A stretch of DNA of 64,000 bases from Muscardinus avellanarius (taxonomy: Eukaryota; Chordata; Mammalia; Rodentia; Gliridae). Of the stretch, positions 10,829 through 21,402 are shown one piece after another; position 1 is the stretch's first letter; each line of letters begins with the position of its first letter. The translations under genes and the position numbers were made by a program. Location: assembly GCA_963383645.1 (NCBI GenBank), contig OY726574.1:59394394-59458393 (forward strand). The letters are read 5' to 3'. The notes beneath the pieces were generated by a model that saw only the letters and a list, made by a program, of their open reading frames with translations, had not been told where the DNA came from and ran no database searches.

Positions 10829-11028
10829 AGCTGTGTGTGGTGGCTCAGGACTTGGGAGGATGAGACAGGAGGATCAGAGGTTCAAGACCAGCCTCAGCAA
10901 CTTAGTGCGACTCTCAGCAACCTAGCAAGACCCTGTTTCAAAAGAAAGAAAAAAAGAAAAAAAAAAAGTAAAAGGACTGGTGTGTAGCTTGGAGGTAGAG
11001 TGCATTCAATTTTGAATACCAAAGAGAA
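10829..11028 (+). mobile_element. B1-dID SINE
   Basis: AGCTGTGTGTGGTGGCTCAG lacks the usual GCTTGTAATCCC segment. CTCAGCAACCTAGCAAGACC and a shortened dID arm follow. Confidence 0.82.
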
Positions 11029-12055
11029 GCAATACCGGAGTTTTAAAATTGGCATCAGACCTCAAACCAGGATTTTACGACAACTGATATGTAATAGAAG
11101 TGAAATTCCCACACCGCTGCTGGTCTTCCCACGCCAGAGAGGCGTGACTTGTGCAAAAGTGGCCAAAAGTTGTCTTGTCACATTTTTCTTTCCCACCACC
11201 CCTATTACTTGACATCACATTGAATGTTTTTAAACATTTCATTGCTAAGTGCACTCAGCATAGCCATTGTTTATGAAACGCAAATGACTTCAACCAGGTG
11301 ATCATCAAAGTCATGGGGGCGCTTTGTCTAGTATAAAGCCTGAGCTGACTCAGGGTGTGGGCTCAGCAGGAGTCAAGGAGGCGCCTGTGTTTTTAAGAGG
11401 CGCTATAGATGAGCCCATAAGCGCCCTGTAGGCACCCTCCAGCAAAAGCCTCATCCGTAAGAAGCCATAACCAATGGTTGCTCAAAAGTAAGGGCATGAT
11501 AAAAAAAAAAAAAAAAAGAATGTTGATTGAATTGTGCTAGTCAAACTTGGGGTGTGTCAGGACTAAAAGATAGATGCAGTTGTGCTTGGTTCTATATTTG
11601 GAGGAAGTGAAGCAAATCCCAGGGGGCGAGTTTTGCAGGTTATTCTAGGCATCATCGTTTAAAGAATTACATAAGGCGTATTGAAAGTTTCTTATGATGA
11701 CAGATCAAGCACCTGAAAATCCAAATCCGCCTTTTATTCCCTCTCAGACCCAGTAAATATGAAGTGAATCCCAGCTACACGTGGAATTGAAAATGCACAG
11801 AGCAGCTTTTCAGCCTCTGGAGGCAAATCTAGTTTCCGCCTGAAATTATGCTACCATTGGAGCCGTTTCTGTTCTGCCTAGGGAACATACCCTTGCCTTG
11901 ATTGCAGATGTGAAAAGAGGCTTCTCGAGGGCTGGCGCAGACAGAGGGAGGCGGTGGAAAGAGACCCTGTGAACGATGAAGACAAGGACATTACCTTGCC
12001 TATTTCTCATATGTCTTCTACTTCCAGGGTCAGCCCTTCATCTCTATTTAGCTTA
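11029..12055. other. Single-copy block, possible regulatory DNA
   Basis: No repeat signature apart from an A run at 11501-11517. The interval 11215-11480 contains AACATTTCATTGCTAAGTGC, a CAAATGACTTCAACCAGGTG stretch and an AP-1-like TGACTCAG site at about 11346-11353. It has the look of slowly evolving non-coding DNA, but this is inference only. Confidence 0.4.
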
Positions 12056-12129
12056 AACATGTGAAGACTGGCACTTTTCTTTTCTTTCTCTTCCCTTCCT
12101 TTTCCCTCCGCGCTCCTCCTTTCTTCCTT

Positions 12130-12190
12130 TCCCAGTGCTGAGATGGAACCCAGAACCTTGTGCCACCAGGCAAGTGCTCCTGTTGCAACC
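12130..12190 (-). mobile_element. Truncated ID SINE
   Basis: CAGTGCTGAGATGGAACCCA and CCAGGCAAGTGCTCCT match the inverted 3' half of an ID element (tRNA-derived). The A-box half is missing. A pyrimidine-rich tract at 12068-12130 sits on its tail side. Confidence 0.65.
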
Positions 12191-12308
12191 TGCGGGGTTC
12201 TGTCCTTTGTGGGTCTCGGTTTCCTCATGTGTACAAGAGTACCATAACAGGGCTCACCTCCCAGGTCACAGGGGAATTAAAGGAGTCAGTCCCAGGAAAG
12301 CACGTGGC

Positions 12309-12470
12309 CCTGCAGGGTGCATGCTCAGGGCAACGGGAGCGACAGCTGGTACAGGGTGCATGCTCAGTACAAAGAGTGCGGCCTGGGATATGGCGCATGC
12401 TCAGTGCAATGAGAGCGAAGGCTTGTATATGGCACATGCTCAGTGCAAGCAGAGCGATGGCCTGTATCAA
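12309..12470. repeat. 37-39 bp minisatellite, four units
   Basis: The word CATGCTCAG recurs at 12320, 12359, 12396 and 12435, each followed by a GAGnGC-type word and a GG-rich stretch. Units are about 75-85 percent alike. Several frames stay open across it, giving frames of 130 and 151 codons that resemble no known protein. Confidence 0.85.
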
Positions 12471-12494
12471 TGGCATGAGGATGAGGGAGACAAT

Positions 12495-13030
12495 GTTTTT
12501 AACTGTGGTAAACTGCATCCACTGTAAAATTTACCACCTTAAAAGCGCGCACATCGGTAGTGTCAGTTCAGGCCGCAGTGTTAGTGCATTCACTGTCGCC
12601 ACCGTCCAGCTCTAGAACTCTTGACTCCTCGTACAACAGAAACTCTGTACCTATTACACTTCTCCTCACTTCTCCAGTCCTGTGTGTTCTGTTTTCTGTT
12701 ACTTGATGTAAGAGGACTCACACTGTCTTTTCGTGATTGGCTTAGCATAACGTCAAGGTTCATCCATGTTGTAACATGTTAGACTGCCCTTCCTTTTTAA
12801 AGGCTGGGTAGTGTTCCCGTGTGTGTACATACTTACTGCATTTATTTACTTATCTACCCTCAGGCAGTTGGTTTGCCTCCACTTTACGGAGATTATAAAT
12901 AACACTGCAATAAACACGTGTGTGTGCAAATATCCTGTTAAACACGTGTGCGTGCAAATATCCCGTTGGGATCCTGCTTTGAATTATTTTGAGTATGTAT
13001 TCAAGAGCAAATTCCTGGAACCTACAGTCA
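12495..13030 (-). mobile_element. Old L1 3' region
   Basis: The + strand carries inverted L1 words: AAATTTACCACCTTAAAAGC, TTGGCTTAGCATAACGTCAA, TTCATCCATGTTGTAACATG and TTCAAGAGCAAATTCCTGGA-like sequence. No frame survives. Confidence 0.75.
12911..12966. repeat. 28 bp tandem duplication in L1
   Basis: Units at 12911-12938 and 12939-12966 differ at two positions. Each starts TAAACACGTGTG and so carries a CACGTG palindrome. Confidence 0.9.
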
Positions 13031-14673
13031 TATTTTCAACATTGTAAGGAGCCAGTACAGTGTTTATTGGGGGCTTTTCTTCATAAAGATTACTTTCGTG
13101 TTATTTTATCCCATGTTTCACAGTGGTGTAAGTTTCAGCATTAGATCACTTACCATCTCGATATCAGCTCAGATGCCAACATGGGAGACTGAACCCTGCT
13201 AATCATGTCATGGAGTGAGGGCTTTGGTTATAAAACCTAAAATATGCTCAAGGAAATGTTAGACTGCTAGATCAGGAGGACAGGAGACACTAGGACATCT
13301 GGAAGTCATTAGCATCCATCAAGAAACCAGTGTCTTACAAACACTGCTATGAGTGCTCCTCGTCAGTCATAAAACCCCCGCTATCTAGGGGGGGGAGTGA
13401 AGAGGTCGTTCTGCTGAGTTAAGAGGTATTTGCTTAGACCTCCAAGGAGAACAGCTGTTGGCTTTCATTTCTAAAATACCAGACTGGAAAGTCCTGTGCT
13501 GTGCCGCCCAACTGTGCTGTTCCGGGCAAGAAACTGTCCTTTCTGTGCTCAGAGCCTTCTCAGTGGAAGAAGGTTCACCTCCTGGGGCCACCGTGGTCTA
13601 AAGGAGCCTCCGTGGAGCCACGGGAACCATTGGCTTCAGATCCCCCATGAAGCAACTGGGCGGAGCAAACAGGGGAAGTCCTTAGAGGGAATTATGTTTG
13701 AATTCTTGGGAAAAACAAATGCCCATCAAGGATAAGGCCTGTCGATAATAACAACAACCCTCACGCCACTTTATTTCATTCAGTCAGATCTTTTAAGTCC
13801 TGCATAGGAAAGAAGAAGACTGATTGATTAAATGAATGGTTTCATTCCACTAGGAATTCTTACACCCGGAGGGGGAGAATTTAAGGTTCATATCAGTTTT
13901 TGTTGAGTGGTTGGGTATTTTGTTCAGTTGAAAAGGAGGAAATAGAGAATTATACGTTTCCCAGTTTATGTTGAAATAGTTTTGTAAAAAGCCCTCAATT
14001 TTCCACATCCCAAACAGGGCTTTTCAAATGGCTGTGTGCCCTTTGACCTCAGACAAGGACCTTTAGAATTGATTTTTTTCAGAGCAGAAAAAAAAATGGT
14101 AAAATGAAATGCTGCTGTTAAAATCACTTATACTACAAAAAGCCATTCGCTTATTTTGCTTCTCTATGGAGGAAGAAGGCAGAGGATAAATTACGGCTGC
14201 AATACGGGGCTAGATTCAATTTTAGGAGGGTCATCGGATCTATAATACCATGGCTCATAATGCTGGCGCAGAACTGAAAACTCAGCCCTGGAACATGCAG
14301 AGTCCAGGCACTTTGCTTCTTTACTTGTGGTTGATTTTCTGCAGAGAAAATCTATAGGGCATTAGCATTCACGAAGAGCAGTTTCACAAAGGATTATTAT
14401 TTGACATTCTAATTCACATGGAAGCAAACAGAATATTTAATAAGCCAAGAATTAAGAGAACTGCCAAAAGGTATTTAGGAAACAACACGTATGTTCGCAC
14501 ACAATGAATATATTCTGCTAAAATATTGAAAGAAACCTGTGGCTGTTTCTATTTTGCAGAAAGTTAGTTCTGTTTGGGCATTAAATAGAAAAAAATGTTC
14601 TTAAGATTGAAATATGGAAAACTAAGAGATGTGTGATGCTCTCCATTTTTCTAACTTTTCATGTCTTAAAACT
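13031..14673. other. Longest repeat-free block
   Basis: About 1.6 kb without any SINE, L1 or microsatellite that I can see. AT-rich, with many long A/T words from 13.9 to 14.65 kb and a seven-G run at 13389-13395. No convincing coding frame. A candidate for conserved non-coding DNA. Confidence 0.5.
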
Positions 14674-14885
14674 GTAAATTTAGCCGGGCGTGGTGGCGCA
14701 GGCTTGTAATACCAGCACTTGGGAGGCGGAGACAGGAGGATCGCACAGGTTCAAGCCAGCCTCAGCCACTTAGTGAGACTCTACTTCCAAATAAATTATA
14801 AAATAGGAGTCTAGCCTGGAGGTAGAAAAGCCCCTGGGTTCCACCCCAGTACCACAAAAAAAAAAAAAAAAAAAAAGTAAATTTA
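14674..14885 (+). mobile_element. B1-dID SINE
   Basis: GCCGGGCGTGGTGGCGCAGG opens the left arm. The right arm ends GGGTTCCACCCCAGTACCAC before about 21 A residues. A short duplication GTAAATTTA flanks it (14674-14682 and 14877-14885). Confidence 0.92.
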
Positions 14886-14904
14886 ATCCTTAGGCTAGTT
14901 CACT

Positions 14905-15095
14905 TTTTTTTCCCATTTGGTGCTAGGATTGAACCTGGGGCATTCTACCTCTGAGCTACACCTCCAGCCCTTTTTATTTTTTATTTTAAAACAGGGTCTC
15001 ACCGAGTTGCTGAGGCTGGCCTTGAACCTGCGATCTTCCTGACTCAGCCTCCCGAGTCCTGGGATTACAGGTGTGCCCCATCGTGCCTGGCTTTA
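14905..15095 (-). mobile_element. B1-dID SINE
   Basis: Inverted copy: GGTGCTAGGATTGAACCTGG, CTCTGAGCTACACCTCCAGC and CAGCCTCCCGAGTCCTGGGA. It lies tail-to-tail with the preceding plus-strand copy. Confidence 0.92.
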
Positions 15096-15840
15096 GTTTT
15101 CCATTCGTTGTAATGTTTCTTGTTTCACGCTTCACATGTTGTTTTAATGGGAGCGTGAGTAGAACGGTTTGCTTTACAACTGCTGAGGAGAAAACAGGGA
15201 GAACTTGAGTGTTTACTCCAATCCCTTACCATGTGCTCTGTTGAACTTCCACAACCATTGGTCTTCTAAACTCATTGTTTGCAGACCCAGAGTTTTAAAG
15301 ATTGGGGATACCAAGTCTGCTGTGGATTAAACACTGACTCTGTGCTGAGCTGCCCACAGCCAAAGGCCTTGTCTGCCCTCAGGAAGCATCGGGTGGACAG
15401 GTACTAAGTGAATACATCACATCCTTTGCTTGGTACTTCGAAGGAAGAGCGTGGGGTGCTCTGGGCATTATAATCATGGGCCTCGGGGGTAGAGAGTGGC
15501 TTCGCGAGGGTGGGCTAGAGGATGGCGGTCAGGTAGAAAGGTTAAAATAGAAGGCTCCATGTGTCGTGCCAGGGTTTGGGAATGTCACTTTTCTAGAGCA
15601 TTTTGATGTTAATGATAACATTTCTAGGCTCAGTGGCATCTTCTGATTGAAATCGAAGAGTGCAGGGGGATCCCATGGGCTCGGGTGCCTTCTCAGGAGC
15701 CCTGCTTGTGGCCCCCGCCCTCCCCCACTCTAGGCTCCTGTCTTGAAGGCTGCCACTGTCTGTCCTAGAAAGAAATTTCTTAAACCATTTTCATACAGTT
15801 AATGTGGTTGAATGTATCCAGTCTGTTCCCAGTTTAAACT
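15096..15840. other. Unassigned single-copy sequence
   Basis: Moderately GC-rich from 15.4 to 15.75 kb. There may be a MIR remnant near 15200-15340, but I cannot confirm it. No gene seen. Confidence 0.45.
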
Positions 15841-16045
15841 AATTCTTTTTTTTTTTTGGCACTAGAAATTGAACCCAGGACATTCTACCTCTGAGCTACA
15901 CTATACCCCCAGCCTGATTTGATTTGATTTTTTTATTTTGAAATAGGGTCTTACTAGGTTGCCGAGGCTCGTCTGGAACCTGTAATCCTCCTGCCTCAGA
16001 CTCCCAAATACTGGGGTTATAGGTGTATGCCAGTATGTTTGGATT
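15841..16045 (-). mobile_element. B1-dID SINE
   Basis: Inverted copy with GAAATTGAACCCAGGACATT, CTCTGAGCTACACTATACCC and CAGACTCCCAAATACTGGGG. Confidence 0.9.
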
Positions 16046-16204
16046 AAACCCAATATTTATTGACAAGCACTTGAAGTAAGCACCATGGGCTCACAAAAGC
16101 AGATTTTTATCCTTTTGTCTAATGAAAAGTCTTTTTAAAAATTACGGTAAAATATTAATAACATAAAATTTAACTCTTTCTCCTTCCTCCCTCACTTCCT
16201 TCCT

Positions 16205-16405
16205 TCTCCTTCCTTGGATAGAACCCAGGGCATTCTAACTTTGAGCTGCACTTCCAGCATTATTTTGTTTTCTGTTTTGAAGCAGGGTTCCGCTAAATTG
16301 CTGAGGGCCTTACTAAGTTGCTGAGGCTGGCCTCAGACCTGCAGTCCTTCTGTTTCAGCCTCCCAAATACTGGGATTACAGGTATGCGCTACCATACCAG
16401 CTACT
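16205..16405 (-). mobile_element. B1-dID SINE inside L1
   Basis: Inverted copy: GGATAGAACCCAGGGCATTC, GAGGGCCTTACTAAGTTGCT and CAGCCTCCCAAATACTGGGA. Confidence 0.88.
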
Positions 16406-16572
16406 AATTTACAACTTTTAAGAGTGCAGCTCAGTTGCGTTGAGTACATTTACTTGTTATAAGTGCTTTTCCAAGACTCTTTCATCTTGTAAACCCCAAA
16501 TCCTGCACTGGCTAAACACTAACCACTCACCCTTCCACAGCCCCTGGTACCCCCCATCTACTCTACCTCCCT

Positions 16573-16698
16573 TTTGTTTTAAACAGGGCCTCATGTTGTG
16601 GCGGGCCTCACCAAGGCTGGCTGCCAGTCTGGGGTCCTTCCATCCAGCCTCCCGATTACTGGGATTGCAGGTGTGCGCCATTGCACCTGGTTCTTCTT
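16573..16698 (-). mobile_element. 7SL-arm SINE fragment
   Basis: Only the left arm is visible: TTTAAACAGGGCCTCATG through GCCTCCCGATTACTGGGATT to GCGCCATTGCACCTGG. The dID arm is absent. Confidence 0.8.
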
Positions 16699-16950
16699 TT
16701 TTTATGACCTATTTTAGGTACCTGTGAATGGACTCATATGCTGTTTGTCCGTTTGTGATTGGCTTATTTTGCTTAGTGTGATGTCCTCGTGTTTCTTCCA
16801 TGTCAGAGTGTGTTTCGGGATTTCCTTCCCTTCTAAAGCCAACCAGCCTCCCACTGCGTGTATCCAGCGTGGTCGGTTCACCCACTTAATCCTCAGTGGA
16901 TACCTAGATTACTGTAAATAGCACTAATTTGGATATGGGGACAGTGACTT

Positions 16951-17988
16951 CTGCTTTTCAAAGCAGTAATACATTTGAATGATTTTTTACAAGGAGAATA
17001 AATTGGTAACGTAGAAATAATCTTGGGAGAACAGACTCAGGAAACTGGGTTGCGAGACTCACTGGGTCTTCTGTTGGATGCGTGGCCCTCTCGGTGTCCT
17101 TCTCCGTGGAGGCAGAGCCCTGAGCCCCATCTTGATGGCCCACACCTGATCCCAACACCCCGGTGAAGTAATTCTAGGATTGTGGCACACTAAGGGCTAG
17201 ATTAAAATGGATGCCACGCGATGTCTTTATTAATTGAGTCGTCTTAGGTCTTTGAATGATTTTATGTACACGTGGGATTTTTATCCCCTTTGGTCTTCTC
17301 ATTCGGGGAAAGAATGGGAACGTTCCAAAGGAACTTATGATTGGAAAGCAGGGGCTCTTCCCTGCACGGAAACCGATGAAGAGAAGGCCCGAAGCTCTCC
17401 TCGGCTTTTCCTTGTTAAGTAGGACGGGCTCAAGAGGTTCTGTCTAATAGTAAAGCAGTTTTCATTGGAATATAAGTGGAATCTTTGGTCTCTGTCAAAT
17501 GCAATTTAGAGAAATGGCCGCAAAGGGCCAAATTCAGAGCATCTTATAGCCCTTGCCGTAGACCTGGCTAAGCTCTTCAGAACCTGAGATTATGTGAGAT
17601 AACTCCTCAGCATTCAAATGCTATGAAACCTACACCTCTCTAGTAACCTAGAATATTAGATCTATTCTGTCCCGGACGATGTGCAAAGTAGAGATTCATT
17701 TTCTCACTTGTCCCCAGAAACCTTTTTTTCTTGCATGTTCCTTTAGCAGTTGTCCTTTAAAGAAGAGCCGGGTGCTCATTTAGTATGACAGAGTCCTGTC
17801 AAAAGCGATCTCTGAATCAGAAAGAGGACCTTCTTCAAAAGAAAAAGTTTTGTGCTTGACATTGTCTTGTGCAAAGATATCGAGGCTATCAGAGTTACTG
17901 AGTTTGTAGATTACTCTCAAATTACAAAGGGTATAGGACTTTCAGATAAAATGAAGGATACCAGCTCTGACATAAAAAAGCAATTAGT
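16951..17988. other. Unassigned single-copy sequence
   Basis: About 1 kb without a recognisable repeat. Short frames at 17234-17447 show no protein motif. Confidence 0.5.
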
Positions 17989-18190
17989 AAGCTAGGCATG
18001 GTGGTGCACACTTGTAATCCTGCATTTGGGAGGCTGAGACAGGAGGATCGAAGTTCAAGGACAGCCTCAGCTACTTAGTGAGGCCCTTTGAAACTCAGGA
18101 AGAATAAAAAAAAAATGGCTGGGGGTATAGCTTGAAGGTAGAATTCTTCTGGGTTTCATCCCCAGTTCCACAAAAATAAAAAATAAATAA
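17989..18190 (+). mobile_element. B1-dID SINE
   Basis: AAGCTAGGCATGGTGGTGCA opens it and GGGTTTCATCCCCAGTTCCA closes it. The tail is an AAAT/AATA-rich run. Confidence 0.9.
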
Positions 18191-18956
18191 ATAAGTAAAA
18201 AATGAATAATTTTTAGTGTAAGTATGTTCTATACAATATTTGGGACACACTTTATAAAGTATTTGCTAGTTATCTGAAATTCAAATTCAACTGAATATCT
18301 TTTATTTGATAAACATGGCAGCCCTCAGCTGTGTGAAAAAACACAGTTTGTTTTCAAAACATCAGAACTCTCAAAAGAAAGGGATTTATTTCCTAAGAGG
18401 ATCTCACAAACATGTATGCCTGACTCATGCTTCCCAGGTTGGGACACAAAAACTATCAGGTGAAACTGCATATAAATTTAAAAACAAAGACGCTCTTTTT
18501 TAATAGTCATAAATTATAGTGTGATGGATAAAAACAAATAAACCACGAGCTCTAAAGATGACCCTGTGAAAGGGCACTAAAATCAGGTGACTTCGGAGAC
18601 TCATACTGTACTATGATTTCCTTTTATTTTTGTGGAAATCTACATTTATGGCCTGTCCACAGGAACGCACATGACAGATGCTTCTATTCTGTCAGCCAAG
18701 AGTTGCGTAGTGTACTAGGAAGGGGATAAAATGATGTTTCGGTGGAGAGGATGGTTTCATTAGATGTAAGTTTGTGGCAAATGGAACCACGGAGGGGCAA
18801 ATAGCACTTTTACAAACCGATGATTTAAAAACTCTTAAAACCATGAGGTGCTCCCCAGCCAGCCTGCAGTGTAGAAGTGGCTCACAATGTTTGACTGGGT
18901 TTGTGACTGAGGTCCAACGTTTCCTTTAACCTGTTTGCAAGACAAACTCGTCTTAG
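18191..18956. other. Unassigned AT-rich sequence
   Basis: No gene or named repeat seen. Confidence 0.45.
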
Positions 18957-19041
18957 CTGTTGTTTTGTAGTGCTGGGAATGGAACCCAGGGCTTCACACA
19001 TGCTAGGCGAGCGCTCTACCACCGAACTACACCCCGGCCAG
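18957..19041 (-). mobile_element. Monomeric ID SINE, nearly full length
   Basis: On the minus strand this reads GGCCGGGGTGTAGTTCGGTG, then GTAGAGCGCTCGCCTAGC, then CCCTGGGTTCCATTCCCAGC and a short CA-rich tail. Unlike the dimeric SINEs it keeps the central segment of ID, so it comes from a monomeric ID source. Regions equivalent to the pol III A box (TAGTTCGGTGG) and B box (GGTTCCATTCC) are present with few changes. Confidence 0.9.
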
Positions 19042-19086
19042 TTTTGAACCTTTTTTGTTAATGTTCTCCCCCACCCCACTTGGTTT

Positions 19087-19089
<3 letters not shown>

Positions 19090-19126
<37 letters not shown>
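19090..19126. repeat. (TG)n microsatellite
   Basis: About 17 TG units followed by GAGAGAGA, abutting an inverted SINE tail. Confidence 0.95.
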
Positions 19127-19132
<6 letters not shown>

Positions 19133-19336
19133 CTGGGGATTAAATCAGGGACTTTCTACCTCTGAGTTGCACCCCAATTCTCTTATATATATTTATATAT
19201 ATGCACATACATATTTATTTATTTATATTTTGAGACAGGGTATCACTAGGTTGCTGAGAATCTCACTAAGCTGGCTGAGGCTGTCCTTGAACTTGTGATC
19301 ATTTTATCTCAACCTCCCAAGTACTAGGATTATAGT
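19127..19336 (-). mobile_element. B1-dID SINE
   Basis: Inverted copy with ACTGGGGATTAAATCAGGGA, then a TATATATTTATATATA-type expanded linker, then AACCTCCCAAGTACTAGGAT. Confidence 0.88.
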
Positions 19337-19397
<61 letters not shown>

Positions 19398-19431
19398 ATC
19401 TCTCTGTCTCTGTCTCTGTCTCTCTCTGGCT
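19337..19431. repeat. (CT)n microsatellite
   Basis: Long CT array from about 19341 with minor interruptions (TTT, CAT, TGTCTC units). Confidence 0.95.
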
Positions 19432-19572
19432 TTTTTTTTTAGTACTGAAACATTTTTAAGTTTTGAAACAAGGTCTTACTAAGTTGTTTGGGGCCTCCCT
19501 AAGTTGCTGAGGCTGTCCTCCAACCTGCAACCTTCCTATGTCGTCCTCCCAAACACTGTGCCTGGCATAAGT
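19432..19572 (-). mobile_element. Partial B1-dID SINE
   Basis: A T run and TAGTACTGAAAC, then GTTTTGAAACAAGGTCTTAC and GTCCTCCCAAACACTGTGCC. The dID arm is mostly deleted and the left arm lacks its terminal part. Confidence 0.75.
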
Positions 19573-20570
19573 CAAACTCTTCAAGCCTTGAACCGTCACA
19601 CCGGGCCAATGATGGGCTTGTAGCCACAAAGTGTCCATGAGGAATGGGTGCCAAGTTAGAACTTCACCAAACAAGGAATGGGCTAAAACCAGCAGGGACA
19701 CACTTAACCTCCGGGGCTGCATCACTGGGAAACTGCAGGCCTTCAAACCTCGTGGGCAGGGGTGGGCCTGTTCCTCCTGAGTGCCGGCTCTCCAGATGGT
19801 GCACAGCACTGACGGGAACAAGTCCTCACCCTTTAGATGTTTATTGATCAGTGATTTCCAAGAGAAAAGTTAGCAGCTATTTCAAGAAAAAGAGGTGCCC
19901 GCGCGTGGGGACCTCAGTTGGAGACTAGGCCAGGCGTGCTTTGTCTAGGGGCTGCCCCAAAACTGTCAATCCTCAGCATAGGAGGAGAGCAGAAAACAAT
20001 CCCTGATACCCAGTGGGTGGAAAGTGGGGACACACGTGTCCTAAAGCCGAGGGTAGAGGGGGCTGAGAGATCCGTGCTTGCTAGTAGCGTTTGAGACGCG
20101 TGGAGGTTCAGACGTGGAGAGTGTCGACTCTATTAATGGCGCTAATTTGGCTGAGTGCCCTTGGGGTAACCCACTATGCTGGCAAACTCTATTTTCTGCC
20201 TCTGTCTTGGCCGTCACCATATATTTTATCTTTATTGCTACAAGTCCTTCCTCTGGGGCAGGTCTGGAGACCACATTTTCTTGTGAAATGAAAACAAGAC
20301 CTTAAGTTGCTTTTTCTGCAAAATCTGCAAATTATTTTAAAACCTGGCCTAATGGGCAAATATATGACTCACCTTTTAGGTTCAGGCCACCTGTTCTCTG
20401 AAGTTTAGAATGGGATATAAAAGATGCTTGCTGCAGTCCTGTGCTGCAGAGACTGGAAAAAAGTCTGCGACACATCTTTATGAGCTTTTCCAGGCAACCA
20501 GGCTTAATAGTTTGCTTTATGCAGCATTTTTAATGCTCAATTAACTGCCTCACGAGCTGCAGCTGGAGCT
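19573..20570. other. Single-copy block, possible regulatory DNA
   Basis: No repeat is visible. From 20300 to 20570 the sequence (CCTGGCCTAATGGGCAAATA, ATATGACTCACC, TTTTTAATGCTCAATTAACT) has long AT-rich words, an AP-1-like site at about 20364-20372 and E-box-like CAGCTG at about 20560. This looks like conserved non-coding DNA, by inference only. Confidence 0.4.
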
Positions 20571-20826
20571 CTTTTTTGGTAGTGGGGATTGAACCTAGAG
20601 ATGATGTTCTACCTCTGAGTTATTTCTTTGGCCTCATAATAATAATAGTGTAATATATAATATTAATTATTATATAATTATTAATTATTATAACAGTATA
20701 TATCATTATTATTTAATTCTTGGAACAGGGTCACTCTTACGTTTTGGTGCCCTGGTCTCATACCTGCCATCTTCCTGTCCCAGCCTCCGAAATACTGGGA
20801 TTGCAGGTATGTGCCACCATCTGAGC
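20571..20826 (-). mobile_element. B1-dID SINE with AT-rich linker
   Basis: The dID arm (GGTAGTGGGGATTGAACCTA) is separated from the 7SL arm (CAGCCTCCGAAATACTGGGA) by an AT-rich, partly palindromic expansion at 20635-20715. Confidence 0.85.
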
Positions 20827-20835
20827 CAGAGCTGA

Positions 20836-20840
20836 AGCAA

Positions 20841-20895
<55 letters not shown>

Positions 20896-20984
20896 CTCTC
20901 TCTCCTTTCTTTTTTTCTCTTTCCTCCTTTCCTTCTCTCTTTCCTTTTTTATTTATTTTCTATTTATTCATTTATTTTTCTTTT
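20836..20984. repeat. (CTTT)n and pyrimidine tract
   Basis: CT units at 20839-20856, then about 12 CTTT units, then a mixed C/T-rich and TTTA-rich tract that leads into the tail of a young SINE. Confidence 0.93.
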
Positions 20985-21188
20985 TTCTTTTTTCTTTTTT
21001 TTTTGGTGGTACTAGGGTTCCTGGAAGCCCTTCTACCTCCGGGCTACACTCCCAGACCTATTTTTACATTTTTATTTGGAAACAGGGTCTCCTAAGCCAG
21101 CGCGTGCGGCTGGCTTCGAACCTGCGCGATCCTCCTGTCTCTGCCTCCCAAGCACGGGGATTACAAGCGTGCGCCACCATGCCCGGCT
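20985..21188 (-). mobile_element. Young hairpin-type B1-dID SINE
   Basis: Inverted copy with GGTGGTACTAGGGTTCCTGG, CTACCTCCGGGCTACACTCC, the hairpin AAGCCAGC and GCTGGCTT with a 7 nt loop at about 21095-21117, and GCGTGCGCCACCATGCCCGG. Confidence 0.95.
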
Positions 21189-21402
21189 ATTTTTCTATTT
21201 TTGATGGTATTGGGAATTGACCCCAGGGACATTCTATCTCTGAGATAATGCCTTGAGCCCTTTTATTTATTATTTTGAAATACGGTCTCACTCAATTACT
21301 GAGGCTCTCTCTCTAAATTTCTGATTCTGGTCTCCAGCCCGTGATCCTCCTGTCCGCCTCTTCAGTACTGGGATTACAGGAGTGCGCCACTGTGCCCGGC
21401 TG
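21189..21402 (-). mobile_element. B1-dID SINE
   Basis: Inverted copy directly behind the young one: GGTATTGGGAATTGACCCCA, then CCGTGATCCTCCTGTCCGCC and GTGCGCCACTGTGCCCGGC. It makes three consecutive inverted SINEs from 20571. Confidence 0.9.

Larger units (their letters stand above)
16100..16950 (-). mobile_element. Old L1 3' region with SINEs
   Basis: Inverted L1 words occur on the + strand in three pieces: near 16130-16190, 16400-16570 and 16700-16950 (for example GTGATTGGCTTATTTTGCTT and GTGATGTCCTCGTGTTTCTT). Two SINE pieces interrupt them. The arrangement parallels the L1 at 12.5 kb. Confidence 0.7.

Noticed and set aside
12309..12470. CRISPR-like short direct repeats
   Set aside because: Units are diverged and contiguous, so it is a minisatellite, not repeats with unique spacers.
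18957..19041. A functional tRNA gene
   Set aside because: The sequence is tRNA-Ala-like but matches the ID SINE layout with an A-rich tail, and acceptor-stem pairing is not intact by eye.
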